From: Eumeta japonica
Taxonomy: Eukaryota > Arthropoda > Insecta > Lepidoptera > Psychidae
Reading direction: 5' to 3'
Assembly: GCA_005406025.1 (NCBI GenBank)
Contig: BGZK01000483.1
Span: 62,001 to 126,000, forward strand
Length of the DNA stretch: 64,000 bases
Shown here: piece by piece, positions 58,971 through 64,000 of the stretch
How positions within the stretch are numbered: the stretch's first letter is position 1
How the letters are laid out: every line of letters starts with the position of its first letter
The notes under the pieces: model-generated
Databases searched by the model: none
The model's input: only the letters and a program-made list of their open reading frames with translations
Told to the model about the DNA's origin: nothing
Made by a program: the position numbers and the translations under genes

Positions 58971-59206
58971 ATATGAACTAACGCATACTATCTATCGTGC
59001 ACGATAATGTACTATGCAATAGAAAAAAAAAAGTAAAATATTTATCAATATCTCAGAGGCTATACACAAAAATATGAAAGTTTCAACCACGGAAGACATA
59101 ATATAATTGTTTTTAACACAGGAGACTTAAGAATGCTGTAGAGTCAAGTTCGACGCTATCGTTTTTCGATTTTAACTAACTTCAATAAATAATAGAATCC
59201 ATTTCC

Positions 59207-59790
59207 ATTTTTAGGGTTCCGTACCAAAATGACTAAAAGGAACTCTTATGGTTTCGTCATGTCCGTCCGTAGGCGTGTCACAAGCCTTTTACTTAGAAAC
59301 TACAAGATGTATGTTCATTAAATTTGGAGTACATATGTCTGGTATAAGCCGCAAGTTAGTTTAGTAGTTCAATAACAAAAAATAAATGTTTTTAGAAGGG
59401 GCACTCCATACATGTAGCAGAAGCTGAGAAAAACTTTTTCAGCAAACATCAACGTGTGTTGTCGACGTCTATAAAACGTCAAAATGTATTGCACACATTT
59501 CGATAGCTCTTTTAAAATACTAGGTTTTTTTTAATTTTTTTTTTTTGTGATGAAATGACTATTTTTGGGAATAATCGTTTCAAAAATAGCATAAAATGTG
59601 ACCTCCCTTCTTTTCTTGTAAATCATGTATATCCAGAAAATATGAAAAAGTTACAAAGGTAACGCTCAGTAAATACTTTCAATGAAAATTATTTTTAGTA
59701 TAATCAAACATACTGTTTTTGATTTATAGCCGAAAAACAATAACAAAACACAAATACCATAAAGGTAGTTCTTTCGCTGGTGCACTTTTT
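59207..59790 (-). mobile_element. GTTCCG-family element, inverted relative to 25870-26633
   Basis: The reverse strand ends with GGACGGACATGACGAAACCA then TTTTGGTACGGAACCCTAAA. Interior blocks match the copy at 25870 over several hundred bases, including GCTACATGTATGGAGTGCCC and AGTATTTACTGAGCGTTACC. The 5' terminus (CCGGCCAAG type) is missing, so this copy is truncated near 59790. Confidence 0.75.
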
Positions 59791-62029
59791 CACATAGTAT
59801 TTTTAGATTTTGGAGACTGTAAGTATTTAGATTGTTTCTTAATGCCGTTAAAGTTTAATACATAAATTATGTATTTAGGTAAATAGATTAAAATAGTAAT
59901 TCATTACAGTAAATTCATTTAATCGTAATAAAATACATTTAAGGTAAACTTTGCATAAAAGATAAAAGGACTGGTCGTTTTTTAATACTGTTCGAGAACG
60001 TGTAACAATATGCCCCTTACGAACTCAAGTCATTTGATGACGTTGTTGGTTGTGTAAGTCAGTCAGAAAATACGTTTATGACCCATGTAAAATTATGGAA
60101 ATATAAAATCATATAAGAAACCGTTAACACCCGTCCTATGTGGGCGCGTTGAAGAGTCAGCTCAATGAATAGGTTTACAGTATCAAACAAAAAAGGCCCC
60201 TTCGAAATCCGCATATTAAGACGAGTAATTTTGGAACCCTACACTGCGCGTGACCCGATATGCGTTTCTACGGTTTTATTTATGTTAAACATTGATATAG
60301 ACCAATTTAAAACCATAATTTATAATTATTACACTCGAAAATTAGGAGTTAAGCATTACCCAAACACAAGATGTTTATATAAATATTATTTTATTAAATT
60401 TAATTTTATTGCTTACGATTTTTAATTTAACATTCTTTCCTATGAATTCAATGAATTACTGTGAGCCCACCGTGCATATAAAGTATGGCCGCCGTTGCAT
60501 TAACCTTATTGATTAAGTAATATGGTTTTAACTATTCGCATTTTTAACAAGAACTCCCAATGAGATTTTTTTTTCAAGTTTTACGGATATGTCGTCTTAA
60601 ACATTGAAAAATATATATTATTCCATACTTCAGCTTTTTACACTGAAAAGGCTTTGATAAAAAAACAGATGTGTCGCGCAGATAAATCAAAACGCTTCCA
60701 CAAGTATTTCATTTCCTATTTTAATCTCAATTTGTAGAGGGAAGGAAAATAATATGAATTGATAAACTGTATGCGCGTGAGCTTGTAGGGCGCATGTTTA
60801 TGGGACAGAGATGCTGTACGTGTCGCATTAGTTTAAATTAATTATTTATCATAGCATTTAAACAAGGCGAAAACTTCATTGCTTAAAATAGAATAAATTG
60901 GTGTGCAAATTGAAAAGATATCGGGTTATGTGATCCTGTAATTTTACAAAATTTTATCAAAAAAATTTGATAAACCATTTAAAATTTAAATGGCATGTCC
61001 AGTTATTTTTAATATGCCTTTGAATTAATTAACGATAAAGTATTAAAATGATATAAAGCTGTAGGCACAACAAGGATAATCATCAGGTTTTATCTTAATT
61101 TGGTTGTGAAAATGCTTAAGATATGTAAGTCTTTTTATGACTTCTCCAATTCTCGTAATAATGAAGACAGTCGCGGAGGCGTAATTAATTAATTATGAAG
61201 TCGTAACGTGGCTTCATGAATAAATTTATACCACAAATTAATTTTAGTGAAACGTTCTACTCCGTATAGTAAATAAATCATAAATTATTTTGCTTTGCAC
61301 CTAATTAAATTCTCATGAAAATTGATTCTTTAAAAAATATGATTTTTCTCTTTTCATAGTATAAATAAATAATAAAGTCATTTATTATGCGTCTCATCAC
61401 TCTTACTAAGATATTTAATCCCATTAACACATATGCATAAAAGTAAACTATCAACACTTATCTATTTTGAGCATCAAAACCTGAAAACCAATGTGATTAT
61501 TGATAGAATAAACATTTATTCTAAAATATATTACAATATTTATATAATCTCTGATTATACGAAATAATGTCTGCTTGAATAAATTTAAATTCGTACTAGA
61601 GATTGCTGAAGTAAATGTTTTTTTTTTTCAAGATCATCAAACAAGATATAGTAACAGGTAAGAGGCAACAATCCGGACTATACATTAGTTTTGTTTTTTT
61701 GAAGATCTCCATCAGACGAACAAAATCAAAATCTTTTTTCAATTGATTTTGAGACACCGACCCCAAAAGGTCGTAATTGAATAGCAGTTGAATTTATCTT
61801 CACACGAATAATATGCATTGAATTATATTATACATACGGTGCTAAAGTGACTTCATAATATACTGATAAAATAAATAAAATATGTTTCAATGAAATTAAA
61901 AAAAGAACTGATATCGTAAATTACGAACTAATCTAAGCGATTACAAGATCCAAATCGATAAAACGCGAAATAACGACAAAAAACGTTTATTATCAGGGAC
62001 CTGTAGGATAACAAAAACACCTTGACTCT
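59791..62029. other. AT-rich non-coding stretch
   Basis: No gene supported; the frame 60165-60425 has no recognised motif. At about 61170-61200 a run GTAATTAATTAATTATGAAG gives overlapping TAATTA cores. Confidence 0.55.
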
Positions 62030-62285
62030 CGTGGCGGCCATCACTCTCCGGGCCGCGAATAAACAAATCACGCTCGCACTTGACCGATTCACTTTTTAGT
62101 CTTATCGCCATGTATCATGTGAAATTTATAGGCCACGTTCGATACGCGATTGAGCAATAGCCTTCTCTCGGCTCGAGCGCGTTTCGCCGCATATCTGCTG
62201 TTATCGGGTCGCGCGCGCATCTGATACGGTAAGCCGATAAATTCAATATGTATCGGCCGGTTCAACCGCCACGAGACGGGACAGA
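62030..62285. promoter_or_regulatory. GC-richer complex block, candidate enhancer or promoter
   Basis: Non-repetitive and CpG-bearing, it contains AATAAACAAATC (forkhead-like), several GATAA/TTATC cores (CTTATCG, TTATCGGG, CCGATAAA) and TCGAGCGCGTTTCGCCGC. The clustering of GATA-type cores in a non-AT-rich block is suggestive but not decisive. No transcript orientation can be given. Confidence 0.35.
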
Positions 62286-63006
62286 TCTCGTTTTTTCTTT
62301 GAATATCTTGCCACTCATGAAATCTACCATTTCACAAGTCGAATATTAAATATTCTCTCATTTACAAAATCTACAAATAACATTGCACAATTCCAATTCA
62401 TAACAGTAGATTGTTGACTATATCAGATATATCATAAGAATAGATTAAGTACATAAGTAATGGGTTTCTGGAAATAAAAAAATATGTAAAAAATAGATTT
62501 GTTACTTCACATTTGTTGCACTCTTTTTGTTGCATTAATTCCCTAATTTATGGTTTACGGCTATTAAGAGTACACAAATAAATATACTATTCCTTACAGA
62601 GAATAATTTATGATTGAAGTTAACAAACGGATTAAACTTATACGGAACTAATGAAACACGAGATCATTTTTTATAATCTTTCGATTAAAAGATAAAGATA
62701 AAAATTATTATCTAGAAACTGACCTCAATAAAAATCAATTGTTGTGCAACATAATTTGCTTTAGAATTCGCTATTGTATTGTAAATACATTTTATAATTG
62801 ATTGTAAAAAATTCAACATTGTTACTAAAGGTGTTTTGAGCGGATAATGAATTATTATAAACATAAATGTATAATATAAAAAACATATGAGAAATAAATT
62901 GTTTTGGTTAATCTGTGTTCATTCCACAGCGACCACGAGTAATAAAAAACTGTTTATGGCTTTGCAGTCTTCTAATCGAAAAAAATATAATAATATAAAC
63001 TCACAC
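62286..63006. other. AT-rich non-coding stretch
   Basis: No gene supported. The part from about 62900 may include the 3' untranslated end of the RTE LINE on the reverse strand. Confidence 0.55.
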
Positions 63007-63510
63007 CTATTTCGCAAAGAAGTAGGCAAAGGATATAGATTTCCACATGATACGATCTTTGCATATCTTTCTTCGAAGTAAGAAAGATATGCAACTGACA
63101 ACCATCACTTTTTTTATGCAAGCTCGTCGATTTCGGATGCTTAAAATTTGCTTTTTTTTTAATACGCCACCAATATGGTCTACTGGTCTAGGGTTTCCTA
63201 GGGCGAACCTTGCCCACCTTTCAATCGCACGCATTCGCTCTATAGATTTGTTTTGTTAGTCTACTTTCATTCATCTTGTCCGGATGGCCAAACCATCGCA
63301 AAATAATTCTTTCTACTCTCGTCACAGCATCTTCCTTCAAACCATACCGCTCTCTGACACCACTGTTCCCACATCTGTCTAAAAGTCTCAAAACTTATTA
63401 TGCAAATATCGCATCTTCATCGCTTTGATTCTTCTCTCGTTTTTCTTCTGCCATACCAAACTTTTTACTACCGGCATAAACGTAAGGATCAGGACTCCAT
63501 TACGGATATC
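63007..63510 (-). pseudogene. RTE-type LINE reverse-transcriptase 3' end, broken
   Basis: On the reverse strand, starting near 63510, shifted frames give WQKKNERRIKAMKMRYL, ESGMV(stop)RKM, TRVERIILRWFGHPDKMNES and RLTKQIYRANACD. A 75-codon frame (63234-63007) then reads DHIGGVLKKKQILSIRNRRA and KICKDRIMWKSISFAY. I recognise this as the C-terminal part of an endonuclease-reverse transcriptase common in moths. The RT core is absent (5' truncated). One stop, two frameshifts and a short inverted insertion make it dead. Confidence 0.85.
63059..63094. repeat. perfect 15-bp hairpin in the RTE fragment
   Basis: TTGCATATCTTTCTT is followed by CGAAGT and the exact complement AAGAAAGATATGCAA. The left part corresponds to normal element sequence (KICKDR codons on the reverse strand); the right part is its inverted copy. 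Confidence 0.9.
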
Positions 63511-64000
63511 CAAACGCACTTGAGAATGAATGGACGTCTGTTAGTAATCGGAGGCTATTAACACATGTAGCTTAAAATAAGTAAACAGAGTGCACAAGTC
63601 AAGTTTCGTTAGCGTTATGCGACCGCAGATTTAAACTGCACGTGTTTCACTAACGGCGTGTCAAAACTTCCGTTCTTAATGACCCGTTGTGAATAGACGG
63701 TCGATATGCTCCGCGTGGGAAACTTTGATTCTCATTTTATGACTGGATCTCATGTTATTAACTATGTTATTACATCTTTTTTAACGATAGCTTTTCGTAC
63801 TTTCTAACCCTAAGGTGTGAAGAAATTTTTAACAATTATTTATTTGTTAGAAAATTAATACGTATTATAAATCGACACAATTTATCTACTATTAATATGG
63901 AAGATATAGTAATAATAATTAGTGATTTTATTGATGTAAATCTGATAAGAAATAATTGTAGCTTAATAAATGAAAAAGTTATATAAAATATATAACATTT
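63511..64000. other. non-coding stretch at the window end
   Basis: No gene recognised. 63580-63720 is less AT-rich (GCGTTATGCGACCGCAGATT, CACTAACGGCGTGTCAAAAC) but has no identifiable content. The rest is AT-rich. Confidence 0.55.

Overview
The window looks like moth or butterfly (Lepidoptera) nuclear DNA from a gene-poor region. It is strongly AT-rich, has no operon-like gene packing and no long host reading frame. Its recognisable content is decayed eukaryotic transposable elements plus short islands of GC-rich, CpG-rich sequence. The lepidopteran call rests on repeat families I recognise: an element ending in a GAGTCSGACTCGCACTTGGCC-type terminus, elements ending in GGAACCCTAAAAA after a GACGGACGGACATGACGAAA run, an RTE-type LINE whose RT tail reads DHIGG(V/I)LKK...RNRRACI, and tRNA-derived SINEs. 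No host protein-coding exon can be called with confidence; the stretch could be intergenic or inside very large introns.

Layout. 1-2.4 kb: AT-rich, with a perfect 14-bp-arm palindrome. 2.4-5.4 kb: a Jockey-clade LINE with 5' leader, gag zinc knuckle and RT, but the endonuclease is missing. 5.4-9.1 kb: a hairpin, two fold-back elements, a 120-bp tandem duplication and the first copy of an unusual 6-bp-periodic repeat family. 9.1-20 kb: mostly AT-rich, with two GTTCCG-type repeats, GC islands near 15.3-15.8 and 19.8-20.1 kb, and unassigned blocks. 20-34 kb: GTTCCG-type repeats, SINEs, an RTE LINE remnant and GC islands near 28.7, 31.8-32.1 and 32.6-32.9 kb. 35-47.8 kb: a mariner with both ends preserved, a reverse-strand mariner, two or three reverse copies of the hexamer family, a further mariner-like remnant, a three-unit tandem repeat, a LINE RT fragment and a mariner whose 5' part is duplicated. 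47.8-60 kb: SINEs, microsatellites, a near-complete GTTCCG element, two forward hexamer-family copies and a mariner scrap. 60-64 kb: AT-rich, a GC island near 62.1 kb and an RTE LINE 3' end carrying a fold-back template-switch scar.

How the parts relate. Autonomous lineages (Jockey, RTE and another LINE; several mariner lineages) are all disabled by stops, frameshifts or deletions. Non-autonomous families (SINEs, fold-backs, GTTCCG elements, the hexamer family) are better preserved in outline. The most novel-looking item is the hexamer family: four headed copies share a head motif near AGAATGAATTCCTTCATCTT followed by a long degenerate 6-bp array built on TTCCGR/TCCCGR, and two of them also share a tail. 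The GC islands are the best places to look for host promoters, enhancers or first exons. All statements come from reading the sequence and remembered family features; no database search was run.
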